Below are positions 23,341-37,286 of a DNA stretch of 64,000 nucleotides, one piece after another. How positions within the stretch are numbered: the first letter of the stretch is position 1; the number at the start of each line of letters is the position of its first letter. Source of the DNA: Oreocharis arfaki (taxonomy: Eukaryota; Chordata; Aves; Passeriformes; Paramythiidae); contig VZRR01011619.1 of NCBI GenBank assembly GCA_013398015.1, positions 1 to 64,000 on the forward strand. Reading direction: 5' to 3'. The translations under genes and the position numbers were made by a program. The notes below the pieces were generated by a model. It was not told the DNA's origin, did not search any database, and saw only the letters and a program-made list of their open reading frames with translations.

Positions 23341-25049
23341 GAAAAAAGCCCTTCCTATTGTACACTCCACTGGTGAAAGAAATAAAAAATTTTGGGTCCT
23401 CTTACTGGATCCATTTGGATCCATTTCTACAGATCAGTACACTTTAGGGCAAGGACACTCAGAAAGAAATTAATCATGATGATCCTTCTTTTTTCCATGA
23501 AGAAAAATTAGAAACTAGGGTGGAGGGGTTTTTTTGCTAGCTAGTTTCATACCACACCTTCCCTGTTGCAGCTTGCTATGTCCAAGCTGAAGGCTACCAC
23601 TCAGAAGTTGGAGCTTGACAGTTCTATGGGACATGAGTCCATGCATAAGCTGTCTTAGCTAAGGTAAGGACTTTCTAATGCAGGTATTTTATGCAACAAG
23701 TGTCTTCTCTCTCTTCTCTCTCTAGAAACAGCCTGCTCACGTGTTTTTTCATTCCTTCCCCTGAAATCACAAGAGATAGACACTTATTTCTCTCCTTCGA
23801 AAAAAAGAAGTAAAGACAAAGACTGAAAAGAAGCATAATCAGTGTATACATTTGGTGCACTAAATTAAGACCATGATAGGAATGCTACACCCTACTAAAT
23901 CTGGGTAACACCAGATCCACATTGCTCTGGAAACTTGTTTGTCAGAAGCATTCAACAGTGAAAGAAAACAGTGCAGATGTTTTAATTAGGCAGCATAAGA
24001 CTTCAGCTTGCATTAGTCTTGATTTTAGCCTCTGGACATGGCTTTAAATCAGGCAAATACAAAAACCTATGGGTCTTCAACTAAGGCAAAAAATACACCT
24101 CCAAGGAAATTGCTTTCAATTTTCCTTCTCATCTGAACAGGCACAAAGCCAGAAAATGGCTGAAGAGCCACTGAACAAACTGCATCTAAAACACCAGTTT
24201 TTCTGGAAACGGAACAGCTAATGAGAACACGAACAGAAACATGAAAGGGAGTGCAAGGGCTGAAGCATAGCGCGCTTCCTCATGCTCATGAGACAAAACA
24301 ATTTTTTTCAATCATAAAACTCTCTCTTACGTTGGAAAAACATTGGAGGAACTGTAGCAAGTAAAACAGAAATTTCTGGGCAGATGAGAAGTTGAAAATT
24401 AGAAAAAATATTTCAGTTGTTTTCTTAAAAATATGAGTCATTTGTGCAAGAAGTGTATATAGAAATGTAAATACTGGACTAATTTTCAGAGGTAAGAGTA
24501 AGGATAGTATATAATGTGTTTTATATTATCTGGTTCCACCAACCTCACCTCACAATTGAATCATTACAGAAAACATAAATGCCTTCTGAGAAGGAAAATT
24601 TAGTCAAGGGTTTGACAAGATAAGAGATTTTCCTTTGTAAACACCGTGTCTCTCAGAACCAAGGAGAAAAGATGACGTAAATGTTCTACCTAACAATGAT
24701 GCCACTAAAATGTCCTGTTCAAACAATTCAAGTGCCCAAAAATAAAAACACGAATGACACAGTTTTTCTGAAAAGCTGAAATAAACAGAACATCTTTAAG
24801 AATAACTGTACTGTGTTCATGTATCTACAATACATACTTGTGTAGGTATATATGCATGTATGTATGACTGAAGGTAATCAAAACTCATTCCTTGAGAAAC
24901 AGAAATATGTGTTAAATAAAAATTTCTTCAGATTTTCTTCGTACTTTTGATGTTCAAAACCTGAAAATTACATTGAGTGAGATAAGAAACCTGGCCTTAG
25001 AGAACTTCAGGTTCATCTCTAAAATGTAGATTTCATGTTTAATATATAA
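23341..25049. other. Intergenic, no gene recognised
   Basis: AT-rich sequence with small direct duplications (for example ggatccatttggatccattt at about 23,408) and a short TATG-rich patch near 24,846-24,868. No gene or clear mobile element. Confidence 0.55.
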
Positions 25050-25960
25050 ATTGTTACAGTTAGAAGGTACCCATGGATGTCGCCTGGTCCAATCCCACTG
25101 CTCCCATAGGATTGCCATTAACGGGTTGCCCAGAGAGGCGGCAGAATTGCCGTCCTTGGAGATACTCATCTGGATACAGTCTCCTGTGCCGGGGCTCGAT
25201 CAATCTTACCATTAAAAAGTGTTATCTGACATTCGGACAGAATTACCTGTTTTGTTTTTTCCCCTTTGCCACTGGTCCTGTCACTGGGGCACCGCTGAGA
25301 TGAGCCTGGCTCCTTCACCTTTGCCACCCTCCCTTCAGGAATGTCTTTACAGTAGTCAGATCCCTTGGAGCAGTCCCACTTCTCTCAGCTTTTCCTCATA
25401 GGAGAGATCATCCTCTGTGTGGCCCCTTGCTGGGCTCTCAGTGTGTCCATGTGTCACCTGTACAGGGCAGCCCAGAAGTGGACAGAGCACTCCAGAGGGT
25501 AAGGATCCCTTCCCTTGACTTGAGTGCAAGACTCTGCCTAATGCTTCTCAGGATACTACTGGTATTTCTTGTGACAAGGGCCCATTTCTGGCTCATGTTC
25601 AACTTGGTGTCCCCCAGGAACCCCAGGCCTTTTCTGTAAATCTACTTTCCAAATTAATGGCTGGGATTGTCCCTTCTCAAGTGCAAGACATAGTAGTTCC
25701 CCTTGTTGAACTTCAGGACGGTCTTGTTAGCCCATTTCTCTGGTATGCTGAGATTCTGATGAGCATCACAATTATCTGGTCACTTCTTCCAACTGGTGTC
25801 ATCAGCAAGCTTGCTGGAGGTATATCCTGCCTCATGATCTAGATCATCAACAAAGCTACTGAACAGGGTGGGACCCACTACTGACTGAAGTACATCATTA
25901 GCTGCAGGCCCCCAACTAAATTTCAGTAGTCCCACTGGAATCAAACGGAGTGATAATTTT
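25050..25960 (-). mobile_element. CR1 LINE 3' part with a small inverted piece
   Basis: The plus strand runs from an antisense CR1 3' end (cagttagaaggtacccatgg) through ggtcctgtcactggggcacc, tttcctcataggagagatca, tgttcaacttggtgtccccc to RT sequence. At about 25,800-25,870 the minus strand encodes VVGPTLFSSFVDDLDHEAG followed by SKLADDT, the RT catalytic block with LADD in place of FADD. A stretch at 25,124-25,200 (gggttgcccagagaggcggc) reads in the opposite, sense orientation. Confidence 0.75.
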
Positions 25961-28900
25961 AGCAGTATGTAGCTCCTAACCACCAGCCAAAATATCACCT
26001 GAGAAGACCAATACTCAGTATCTTGGGTGCCCTGACTCTTGCTGCAATCCTTAGCCATGAGTCCAGTACTTATGACTCCCTGAAATATATCAGCTTAAAG
26101 CTAAACCATGTCTACAAGAAGGGTGCAAACTCAACCAAGTTGCTTTTCTGATACCCTGAATGGACAGCTGCTCCTGCAGGAATTGCATAAGCTTTGATGG
26201 GAAATTTCCCAAATTAATCTGAAAACATGAAGCAGGTTTTCCTCTGTTTTATGCTTATGTAGGAAGGCCCTTATGTTGCCGTTAAGAAATGGCCTGGTAA
26301 TTAGTATTGCCCTCACTTGGGCAAAGAGAATGGTGGAAAAATAATTTGCAGCTATCCCAGAATTCTCAGAAACCTACCAGTTTGCCAGTGGGGATCTGTG
26401 CTACTTGTCAAATCTGCCCTCCATTTCCCACTTCAAGTTATAACTGATTTTTAAAAATTTGTTCTGAACTTACCTATAGTATTGGACTGAATAGGAAAAA
26501 ATAGCAGGGGAATAGTCACTTTGAGAATTACTCTGTAGTATTCCCAGTTTGAGTTTGAGCTGCTTTGTTGCATTAGATGTTAAATACACCAGCGTCCAAA
26601 ATAGCTGACAATTGAGTATATCCTTGAAGAAATTCAAATGTTGACTTAAAATATCAAGTAGACAAATCAATATGTGCATAGACAGGCTAATAATGCACAG
26701 TTCACAGGCACAGCCCACAAATAATATCTTAGCATATCATAGGACTGGTAGAGAAAGAGCCATTATGGCCTGTGAGGTACAAATATACAAGATGGAAGAG
26801 GCTGAGAAGCCTCTTGTAATTGTATGAGTGAAACCTTGCATTTATGAGAGCCTTCAGCTCTGCCACAGAGAATAGATACACCACATGGTTCTGTTGGATC
26901 AGATTTTTGGTTCAGATGTAGTCTCTTCAAATTTACCTGACTCGTGGGAACCTTTAAGTGATTCAGCAGCCATTTTATACCACTTAGAGAACAGAACACA
27001 CTCAGCTTCTGCTTCATGAGAAATGTTCTGACATCCGTTCTTTTTACATCTTTTGCTCTTCTGGAAGATGTTGCTTTCCTCTTAGAAAAAGTTACTTGTT
27101 TTGAAATATATTCATGTCAATGGACAAAGCTTTCATCAGCTTTTTGAAACCACTCCATTCTAAGTATTTCCATAAAGCCATTAAGTTATCTGGTTCAAAG
27201 CTTCCTTCCCAGCTCCCTTTTCTGCCAGATACTGAGAGCCACTAATTAACTAGTACCAAGAGGAAAAAAAATCACTATATCTTTTATTTTTTTTGTTTCT
27301 CCCTTGTCTGTTTAGTGTGGTCATGCTAAGATTGTCTTCTGTTACTTATCTTTCTTGTCTCCTCCCCTTGATAAAATAACTTGCTGCAATAATAGTTTTA
27401 GTATCCTATTACATTGATGAAGGAGGGAGGGAAGAACTTTGTGAAGTTTGTGTTGACATTAAATTTGACTGCCTCTCCATTTTTCAAGGATTTTTCTGAG
27501 CTTGTTGATTCTGAATTTATGTTATTTGATTCTGTAGCATCCCATGAAATAATAATTTCGTTGTATTTTATAGTGATTGATGCAGGTGTGTGCTTATTGG
27601 CAAGTAAAATCTTTGCCCAAAGGAAATTTCTGTCAAAATAGCCAAAGCACATTGATATTAATCTCCCTCTTACAGCTATTAAAAGGAGGGCAAGGTCAAA
27701 ATATAAATCATACTAGAGCGATGCCAGCAACTACCTAGAGTGGATGCCATCAATAGAATTTATTATATACATCTCTCTCTCTCTTCCTTTGGAAAGAAAA
27801 AACAAAACAAAACAAGCAGAAACCCAAGTGTGTAATTAACTGTATGATGCTTCTGTGAGTAAATTCACTTAAAAGCAAAGTTTTCTCATAACATGACTAA
27901 GCTTTTAACATTCCATTTGATGAAACACTCCCAAAAGCCTGTAATACAAAAGCCTAACTTTTTTTTCTGCAATATCTTGTGTAGAACAGACCATGTGTAT
28001 ATATATATATAAAAGAACATAACTTCCAGCAGGTAATTAGCCTTTTAGCCCTTTCAGAATTTACTCCTAGCAATTATGAAATTAACACAATCACACAAAG
28101 TATTATTTACTTGTTCAAAATAACAATTTTGTAATCAGGCAAAGGAGTATGTCCAGCTGGGTCCTCTGAAGACATTGTCAAGAAACAGTAATGTAACAAA
28201 ACACTTCTAAGGAATAAATTAACAGCATTTCTAAATCCATTCCATCTCCATAATTTTCAGTTTCAGTACTATTAATTTTAAGAGATAAAAATCCTGTCTG
28301 TGCACAGAGCCCTGATGTTCATTTTCTGTTACTTCCAAAGAGCACATGTGTTAAATGAGTCAGACATAACAAGTCTACACAAACTTTTTCATACATCCTT
28401 AAGTATTTACCAAACATCAGATATTTACCAAACATCTTTCATTTGGTATATTACTTATTTGATATTACTTAGCCAAAATCCCACTAATAAGCAGCTCAAA
28501 ATAGGAAATTAAAATCTTTTCATGAAGACAGGATTTTGCTTGCTTCTAGATGGTTCGTTTATATCTATTTAAGAAATAAATATTAATCATTTTAAACTTA
28601 CAAAAAGAAAGGCTTGAAATGCGTTCCTTTATCTTAAATCTATCTGCACATGCATTTGATCTAAGAAGTAGCATGCAGGAAGGATAGTAGCTCTTTCACT
28701 TCTTCGAAGAGGCTTTCCACTTCGGATTAATTCTTCAATTAGCTAGACAGACCAGTGCTGGTGATGCATTCATGTGAGTACCATGTGTAAGAGCAAGGTC
28801 TTGACTGATGCGCCAATGTTCTCATCTGTGAGGTTTGTTTGTAGACTTGTACTTTTTCTGTAGCATTTGCAAAAACTGACTTTTAGTCAAGTAATGTTGA

Positions 28901-29141
28901 TAATGTTTATATCTTTGTTACAGTGTTTATCCCTCCTACCTTATTATCTAGTTTCTAGGCAGTAACATTCTGTTTCCCATTTTGTAATAACTATGCTTGA
29001 CCATTGTTTTCTTTCAGATGCTTCTGCACAGAATCTGCAGAAAAAGTTTCTCTGCAATTGTGTCCCCAAGAAGATCAGCTAAAAATTCTGGTTGATATCT
29101 GTCTTGGAAGTTACAACTGCCAATAAAAATATATAGCCAAA
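25961..29141. other. Intergenic, no gene recognised
   Basis: AT-rich sequence with short microsatellites: (CT)n at 27,772-27,783 and (TA)n at 27,996-28,012. Nothing recognisable as coding. Confidence 0.55.
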
Positions 29142-29690
29142 TGCTGTGGGTTAATCCTAGGCAGCAGTTAAGCTCCACTCAGCCATTTGCTCACTTCACT
29201 CCTCAGTGGGATGGGGAGAGAATCAGAGCGGCAAAATTAAAAACAGGTTGAGATAAAGACAGTTTCACATGCAAATTAGATGGTGCATGTGAAAGCAAAG
29301 AAAATAATTCACTGCTTCCCATCAGCAGACAGATATTTAGCCCTTTCCAGGAAAGCAAGGCATCACATGCAATGGCTTCTTGGAAAGACAAATGCCTAAG
29401 TCTGAACATCTACCTTCTGTTCTTGCTTTACCCCATTTTTTACTGATGACCACAACATCACTTGGTATGGGATTTCCCTTTTGGTCAGCTGTCCCAGTTG
29501 TGTTGGCTACCAACTTTCTATGTACCCCCAGACTAATAGCTGGTGGAGCAATGACCTCAACACCCTGAATGCTGCTCTGCTGGAAGTAAAACATTGATGT
29601 GTTTTCAACACTGTTTTCGTCAAAAAACTAAAACATAGCATCATAAGAGCTGCTACGAAGAAAACAAACTCAATTCCAGACAAAACAAAA
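29142..29690. mobile_element. Avian LTR element (ERVL-like)
   Basis: The text starts TGCTGTGGGTTAATCCTAGG, includes cactcctcagtgggatgggg, gttgagataaagacagtttc, ttcactgcttcccatcagca and cagctgtcccagttgtgttg, and ends around gaagaaaacaaactcaattc. This succession matches from memory a common bird LTR family of about 550 bp. It is diverged and carries no internal genes. Its right end is approximate. Confidence 0.7.
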
Positions 29691-32600
29691 AAACCCCCAA
29701 CTTCTGAAAAAAACTCAGCTTCTGATTTTGAGTAAATATTGCCTTTTATAAAAAAGCCCTAACAACCACCAAACACCAATGAACCAAACTCAAATCACCC
29801 GAAATACCACTTGGAATATTGTTTCCCTTATATTAGGTTTAAATAGAAGTCCACATTTTTCCTCTTCTTTATCTAAGAGAGAGACCTACCTCACTATGTT
29901 GATATGCTGCTCAGATGCCTACTTACTGTACAAGACTTACTCTGCAGCCATATTCTACAAAGTGGCTGAATGTGTTTCTCCCTCTGGGCTGAGTATGCAG
30001 GTTTGGGTCTGAATCCGTCATTCCAGTTTTCTGCAAGGTGCTGTAAATTGGGTAAAAGTTCTCTAAAACTGTGAGGGACTAAACTTTAAAGGAAACAGTC
30101 AAAGAAAAAGTATAAACATTTTATGAACATGGAATAGGAAGCTTTTACATACAAAATGGAATGAAAGGAGTTCAAACAGGAAGTGCAAATGTATGAAATA
30201 CAACATATTCTTTGGAAGTGTGGACTAGTGAGAGGATGTGGCACTGATAAACATTTTGTGTGTATGAAACAGAAGCACATGGTTTTATTGTTGCCAGTGA
30301 AAGATGACTGTTTTGCCACATCTGTATTCAATGGGTACTATGTACTCAACATTAGTCACTAATTCTGGTGGTTTCAGCGTGCTTAATTTGAAATACCACA
30401 GCACCTGAGCTAGAAGTCTTGCAGTGGTAGTGCAAGCCGGTTGGTTTGGATTTAGTGGCAGTGATGACGCTGATGTGGCATGTGAACTTGAAAATCCTAC
30501 CTAGAGTGTCTAGATGGTGTTTTGTTTTCTTTTACTGCATGGATAAGAACTTGCTGTGTGTTAGTAGGTTGCCTGCTACAGTAGAATGCTAGACTCATAC
30601 AACTCCTCTAGATTTCAAGAGCAAACCTAATTTTTGAAGACCAGAAGTATAGAAACTCTGTTGTGTTTTCAAATAATTCCTTCCAATGAAGAAAATCTTA
30701 TATTTGGTTCTCTCGTTTTTATGTATGAGAGAAAGAAAGGCGTTTCCAGGCAGTTTTGACTTTAAAGATTTACATTCTATATCCAATAAGGCTGTTGAAT
30801 ACATAATGAAGTACTTTTACTGGCAAAGAAAGGTTATTTGCTTGTTCCAACTACAATAATAAAGACTTCTGCTGACAGAAGCAAGCTGAATGCATTTTGG
30901 GTTCAAAAGCACCCTATTTATAGTCCAGATGCAAAATGATCTCTATTCACTACAATGTCTCATTTGCAGGTTATCGTTCTGCTTTCCTCTGAAAACTAGT
31001 CAGCAGATGTTTTCTTCCATCTTGACTCACTGAATTGGTGATAGAAAAACATTTTGCATCCCACTACGGTACTCTTCATAAGCAGATAGGGAGGACAGAA
31101 TCAACTTGTTGAAAGCACAGGACAGTGCAAAGAGAAAATTCTCTTGAATGTAAGTATAGCTATGATATTCAAATCCTTTAGGGTTTGAACCAAGTAACTT
31201 TCCAAACAGTTGCAGTAGCACTGCATTAATATTCCCTCCTAAAAAAAAAAAACAACAACAAAACAAACAAAAAAACCACCAAATAAAAATGTAGTAAAAA
31301 AAGTAAACAAACCAAAACAAAATTAAAAAAAAAAAAAGCCACAGGTCTTTAAATGAAAATTTGCTACAGCCTTACACCCCACCACTGTTTTATTTCGCGA
31401 TGCAAAGTGAAAGAATGACAAAAATACCAGTCTTTCAAACTTTTGAAACTGCTTTAAAGATATTCTTAGACAGTGCAAGTAGTATTGATACCATTTGGTA
31501 TCTTCTGTGGACATTTTTGCCAATTTGATTCAGTGCTGTTGTTGGATTATCTAAAGCTGTCATATTTCCAGGTTTCAAAATGCAAAGCTATTTCATAGAA
31601 TTCAGTAATTCCATGGACAAGATACATCTTTTTTTTCATGTTAAGTGTTATGGAAGAGGAAGTGATTTATCACTGGTATGTTGGCTTACACATCAGCAAG
31701 TTTGCTGGTTATTTTCCTCAAAATTCCAAAGTCTGTGAAAAATCATTTAATTTCATTCTGCTTATAAGACTGGTTAAGAAGGAAAAAAAAAAGCATGTTT
31801 GTATCCGAAGTAAAAAAGATAGAAATTTCTAGGAAGATTTTTTCCTGGTCCTGTTTTGACCAGTGATGACTATAATCTTCTTTAGAGATCACTAGATACT
31901 GATCCAGTGGGTAGTGAACTCTTCTGGGCACTGGTTAATGAACAATTTATTTTTATACATTCCTTATCAGTACTTTTTCAGTACTTTGTTTATCACATCA
32001 CTACTAGCTCACTTCTGTCCTAAGCTTGCACAGACTGAGAGAAGCAGACAACGGGTAAATTTATAGATGGCAACCCCTTATTACCCTACAATCAGGACTG
32101 ACTCATTTTGAGAGATACTAGCATGAATGAACACCAAAGATTCCGGGAATCTGGGAATTTGGTCCAAGCAATTGTATAATATAGGAAAGATGTATATGTT
32201 ATTTGGTTTGAAAGTCTGTAGCTAGTTGCTTTGCTTTGAGATGGGTTAATTTCTCATCTCAACAGCATTTCTGAACAGTAATGGTCTTCAAGTACATGAC
32301 ATCTTTTTTTCTGTGTTAATCATGAACCAGAACTACTTCTGTTAAAACCCCATTAACTTAGAAGTTTCAGTAACTTAGAAGTTATTAAGCCATACACAGC
32401 CAAATATTTTTGTCAATACTCATTTTCACACTTTATTATGGTCCATGCTAGACGCACAGAACAGGAAAATCCAAAGAAGTCAATGCTGACATTAAAGGGT
32501 ACCATCTAAAGCCACTCAGATAGTTAAAGAAACCCTTACATAACACAGCTCTAAACCACCTTGCACAGACTACGCAAAAAAGGTTCAAGTCAAAGGCAGC

Positions 32601-33530
32601 CTGCAATGCAGTAATTGTAAAATCCACAGAAGTCAGTGGAAAAACATTAATAGGCCTCTGTAAGAATACCAAGGCTTCACATTTACACTATTATCACCAT
32701 CTTAAAGTGGAAATTAGGCCAAGAACAATACACGTTCTTAGAAATCACCCTAATGTTAATGTCTTGCACATCCTTCCAGCACAGAGAATTCTTTATTAAC
32801 ATGTACTTAATACTAGTTGCTAATAGACTGTATTCTCTTACAAAGTAATCTTGGAGACAGAATCTGCCTTCCTTCAAAACAAGCAGACAGAGCAACACTT
32901 GTTTTCTTTAAGTAGATTGCCATGCCATGCCCCTTGTAGCTTGCCTCAATATACCTGGTGTGTCCATTCATCTAAAACTTTTCCAAAGTGTTTAAAAACT
33001 CTACTGCAGTATTTGGATAGCAGCCTCACAGACTCGCACTCACTGCATATGCAGTGCACAACAGAAATCAGTCAAAAGTCACAACGCCTTGCCACAAGTA
33101 ACTGAATTCTGACAAGTGACTTTGGATTTCCCCCAAAACCTGCCAAAGCTGCAGGATATCTGTGGATATTTTGTCCTCTTTGAGTTGCACCTATGAATGG
33201 ACAGAAATCTATTCTCTCAGTGTAGTGATATAGTTCTAAAGCACAAAGGGGAATCCAGAGGCATGTAAAGTGTGATATTTTCAATGAAGCTCATGAAGCT
33301 ATGAGAATTTATGCCAAAGGGTTTGCCTATGCTGGCTCAAAACTCACTGCTGAAGATGATATATATTTGCTAACCTAAGAATGCATTTTCCATTGTCCAG
33401 CAGCTAGTTAAGAAGATTAATGACTGCTTTGTAGTTCCAATTAAACTCCTTTATCACCAAGAGGGACCAAACAAGTTTTGATTTCAAAAGCACTGCTTAA
33501 GAAAGAAGACCAGGGCTGCATAACACTGAC
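29691..33530. other. Intergenic, downstream of PTPRD, no gene recognised
   Basis: AT-rich sequence without recognisable coding content. An A-rich low-complexity block lies at 31,239-31,339. If PTPRD uses poly(A) sites further out than proposed, part of this could be 3' UTR. Confidence 0.5.
31239..31339. repeat. A-rich low-complexity tract
   Basis: About 100 bases almost entirely A and C on the plus strand (aaaaaaaacaacaacaaaac and similar). It generates spurious hydrophobic open frames on the minus strand. Confidence 0.85.
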
Positions 33531-33532
33531 AT

Positions 33533-33538
33533 TTTATT
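33533..33538 (-). terminator. Alternative distal poly(A) signal AATAAA
   Basis: A second minus-strand AATAAA, followed by a short GU-rich element (tgtcagtgtt). It would extend the 3' UTR by about 240 bp. Either or both sites could be used. Confidence 0.3.
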
Positions 33539-33776
33539 AGAATTCATCTGTAACAAATGGAACTTGTGTCAGCAAAGAACTGATTTTCATACAGACTTTC
33601 TTTTGCCACCAATGTAACGAAGTAAGAAAATAAAAAGCACGCCTTTCATTCTGTAAAACATTTACGCGTACTACTAATTAGAGGTAATTGTATCTTTTTT
33701 AACAAGCCATTTTACAAGGTAATTTTTTAAAGTTTTTCAGTCTATGCATCCAAAACAAGAGCAAAGAACACAAGTT

Positions 33777-33782
33777 TTTATT
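33777..33782 (-). terminator. Candidate PTPRD poly(A) signal AATAAA
   Basis: The minus strand reads AATAAA here, followed within 10-40 nt by a U/GU-rich stretch (cttgtgttctttgctcttg) of the sort expected downstream of a cleavage site. It is the best-looking of several AATAAA hexamers beyond the stop codon. Others lie near 37327, 35586 and 34998. Confidence 0.4.
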
Positions 33783-33887
33783 ATCTTTGTAAAGACACTC
33801 CAAGCTTGAATGGCAAAGCCACATAATGGATGGTTATAATGAGACCTGCAGCCTTCTGATATCTGTGGAGTATCAGGGCACCAAGAG

Positions 33888-33965
33888 AAAAAAAAAAGGA
33901 AAAAAGAAAAAAATAGAAAAAGAAACAAAAAGAAAAATGGAAGAGAATAAAAGGAAAAAAAAAAG
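33888..33965. repeat. Polypurine tract in the proposed PTPRD 3' UTR
   Basis: Nearly 80 bases of A with scattered G on the plus strand, so a U/C-rich tract in a PTPRD transcript. Such tracts can bind PTB or other pyrimidine-tract proteins, though nothing here shows that. Confidence 0.8.
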
Positions 33966-34941
33966 TACTGCTTCTTTTTTTCCTTTTTACATGTTCTGTG
34001 TCTTTTAAATACATACAAGTGGATTTTGTAAGCAATTTCTTACAGATGGGTTCAAGTTATAATGTTATTGGGTGTAGAATCAATAGGGCAGTGCATAGTA
34101 CAAAGGTATATATAGAAAGTGCAAATCTCCTTAGAGGGTCACTCCTTCCCCCAGCCATCTTCTCCGCTATCTAACCACTCAAATAATTTTTTAAAAAAGA
34201 GCTAAATTAAATTTCTGTATAAATCATTTTTATATATTTTGTGGGTTTTCCCCCCCATTGCAACTAATTACAAAATTAGACATAACTACACATACAAACG
34301 TAAATAATAGCACCGTACTGGTTATGCTGATGAAACCAATTTTAAGCTTGGAAATGTATGATGTATGTAGACAAAGATGCTCACAATTTAAATTAACTGT
34401 AGAATGCATATATAAGAATACAGAAAGTGGAATGCACATCAATGATGCTAAGAGCTATCTTAAGAAATGAAAAAACTAAAAGGAGTATTTAGTTGTACAC
34501 TAATTTTTCTCACAAATTGGCTCTGCTTTTTTGTATTTCTTTTACTCCCTCATTTTCTTTTCAGCTTGCAAGATGGTCTGCTATGGAAAATGCACAGATC
34601 TTTGTACAGATCCAGTGTGCAAAAACCTTCCTTAGTCTATGTTCCCAAAATGACACTTCTTTGTTTTGTATTTCTGATTTCCTATATTTGAGTTGAAGAA
34701 GATGACCACACTACATAACCTGGCACTTCAATAATTATTTCAAAGTATAAATCAAGAAAGAAGAAGAAAAAGAAACATAGTGCACATTCTTCTCTGGTTC
34801 AGATGTAAGTTATAGAATCTCATTCTGAGGTAGCCTTCTATAATACTTCTATTCCATATATATATATTTATATTTCTGTTTTGATTTTTTTTGGTTTGGG
34901 TTTTTTTTTTTTTTTTTTTTTTCAAAAATGCTATAATAAAA

Positions 34942-34971
34942 NNNNNNNNNNNNNNNNNNNNNNNNNNNNNN
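34942..34971. other. Assembly gap, 30 N
   Basis: A short gap directly after a 22-base T run (34901-34922) within the PTPRD 3' UTR. It is probably a sequencing drop-out at the homopolymer. Confidence 0.95.
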
Positions 34972-36084
34972 AATTGCTGGAGTTTGGTCTTTCTTATTTT
35001 TATTTCTCATAGGAGTGGGAAAATTGGAAGAAGAACAAAAAATGTTGAGGCCACATTGAGAAGCCATAGCAATGCTCCTATTTGAAACCCCAAAGAAAGC
35101 ATCCTTTGATGCTGATGTACTGACAGTGGCAGAACACACGGTGACCAAGGTCAATGTAAATGGCACTCTGCAAAGAGTCTCAAAAAGTACTTTGTGCTGT
35201 TTAGAGAATGTTCCTTTTTTCTGGAAGAAAATCTGTCAATCTCCAATATGTCATGTGGGCTCAGTCTTGCTAGCCTTACCTGAACCTTCCCACTGAAAGC
35301 AATGGTTTGACTTTAGCAATCTGTTGACACAAATGAATGAGAAGGACTTGGCCCAAAATAAATTTGAAAAAAAAAAAAAGAAAAAAAAAATGCATCATAA
35401 GCACTGCTGATGTCAACTACTGCTACTGTGCTGCTACATCTCTGCAATGACAGATAACACTATAACCAGTGACACAGTGGGTTTATAAAGCCAACCAGAA
35501 ATAGATTTCCAATTTGTGGACTAGTCTGTTATTAGAAATATGGAAAGATAAAGGGCCTTGACTACCTATGTGTTTTGGGTTATCATTTATTACCATCCAT
35601 ACTTGATTAGAAACTGGAAATGCATATTTTTCAAAATTGTCTGGTACATGTAGTAAAATGTTTGAAAAGAACAACAGAGATATAAACAAACTAAACTAAA
35701 TACAAATGAAGGCTAACTTAAAGAAACACTATTCAAAATAGGCATCAAATATAAGGCACTCTAAATGTAAAATTAAAATAAACCCCAGCATCCCCAAACA
35801 ATGCTGTATGCCACAAAACGTTTGATTTCACAGAGCACTGTGTGTTTGGCTTTGCCCTGTTACATACGATAAATGTAAATTATATAGCGCACACTATAGA
35901 CAGTATACTATTGAATACAATTTTAAAACATCTTAATACCTAGTATATTACAACATTCTCCCCTCCTAAAGGGATATGCACTGACCTTTCCCACATGCAC
36001 ACCTCCTACATTTAATAATATGATTTCTTATTGCACTATAGTGTTACAAATATTGAACTTCACTTGAAGCCTAAATCACATACT

Positions 36085-36136
36085 CTGTGTGCGTGTGTGC
36101 ATGTGTGTGCTCTGTATGTGTGCATGTGTGTGTGTT
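36085..36136. repeat. TG-rich microsatellite
   Basis: Imperfect (TG)n with CA interruptions (tgtgtgcgtgtgtgcatgtg), in the proposed PTPRD 3' UTR; it would be (CA)n in the mRNA. Confidence 0.85.
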
Positions 36137-36426
36137 CAAGTGGAAATGTGGATAGAAATACTATTTGGGATAGAGATGGCGTTCAAATATCAATGATGTG
36201 CATTCCTCACTTCCCTTTGAAACAGAAGTTTATGGATCTTAAAAATGCAGAGCTGATCAAATAGTAGTTTGAGATTATCGTAGTATGTGGAAAAATTTTC
36301 CCAATGCTTTGATAAATTCAGGTATGTAAGAATTGATGTGCTTATGTGCATGTGTGTGAATATCTATCCATCTGTATTCTCTGCAACTACACAGAGATTC
36401 AGAAAAGGGTAGACAGTAATACATCC

Positions 36427-36496
36427 ATATATATATATATAAAAAGAGAGAGGGTGTGAGTGTGCATGTGCATATGTGTGCGTGTGTGTGTATGTG
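36427..36496. repeat. Compound TA / GA / TG microsatellite
   Basis: An (AT)n run is followed by gagagag and then an imperfect (TG)n to 36496. It lies in the proposed 3' UTR about 1 kb past the stop codon. Confidence 0.85.
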
Positions 36497-37286
36497 CTAG
36501 CAGCATCTTTATACTTTGCGCCTCCCTGTTGATTCCAAAAGAAACCAAAAAGCCCCATTTTGATTTAACTGATTACAGTGAATATTTTCTTAAAGAAAAA
36601 AATCCAAATAAAACTACAAAATTAATATCTAACAAGACTGTGGTACTGTAGGACTGCACAAAAATGTGCAAATTTTCAAAGTATCTAACATTTCTACAGC
36701 ACAATATTACAGATAACAGTTCTACAGCTTAAAAAAAAATCTACATTTTTTAAACAAAAATATTAACAGTTATGCAACCTTTTCTTTAATTCTCTTCATT
36801 GAATGATAAACTCTTGTTAAAAAAAGGAAAAAGTTTACACAGTTAAAAATGAAGCACAGGTCAGCAGTATCTTTACAATACTAAAAAACTAAATCAAGGA
36901 CTTTCTTTTTAAACATTCCCACATTTTCCCTAAAGTGTTATGATGAGCAGTATGATGGGAAAGGGTGATGTTGAAGTAAAGAGTCCGCTTTGTTTGAGAA
37001 GCCAGAACCCAACCTTGCAACAAACATCTTGCACTGAACTGCAGTTCTCAAAACTCCTCTTTGCAAAAGCATGTAATCCTGAATAAGATGATCACTCTTT
37101 CTGATTAATTTCCTCTTCCCTTTAACTTCAACCAATGTCGAACCCTTGAGGTATCTGTAAATGAGATCCTTCAGACGCCTCAGTGGTCAGGATTCTTTTA
37201 TTATGGTTAGGTTATTAAACTGTGAATTCTTGGTCCACATGGAATACTTCTTGTTGGGTGGGGTTCTTTTTTTGTTGTTTTTTTTG

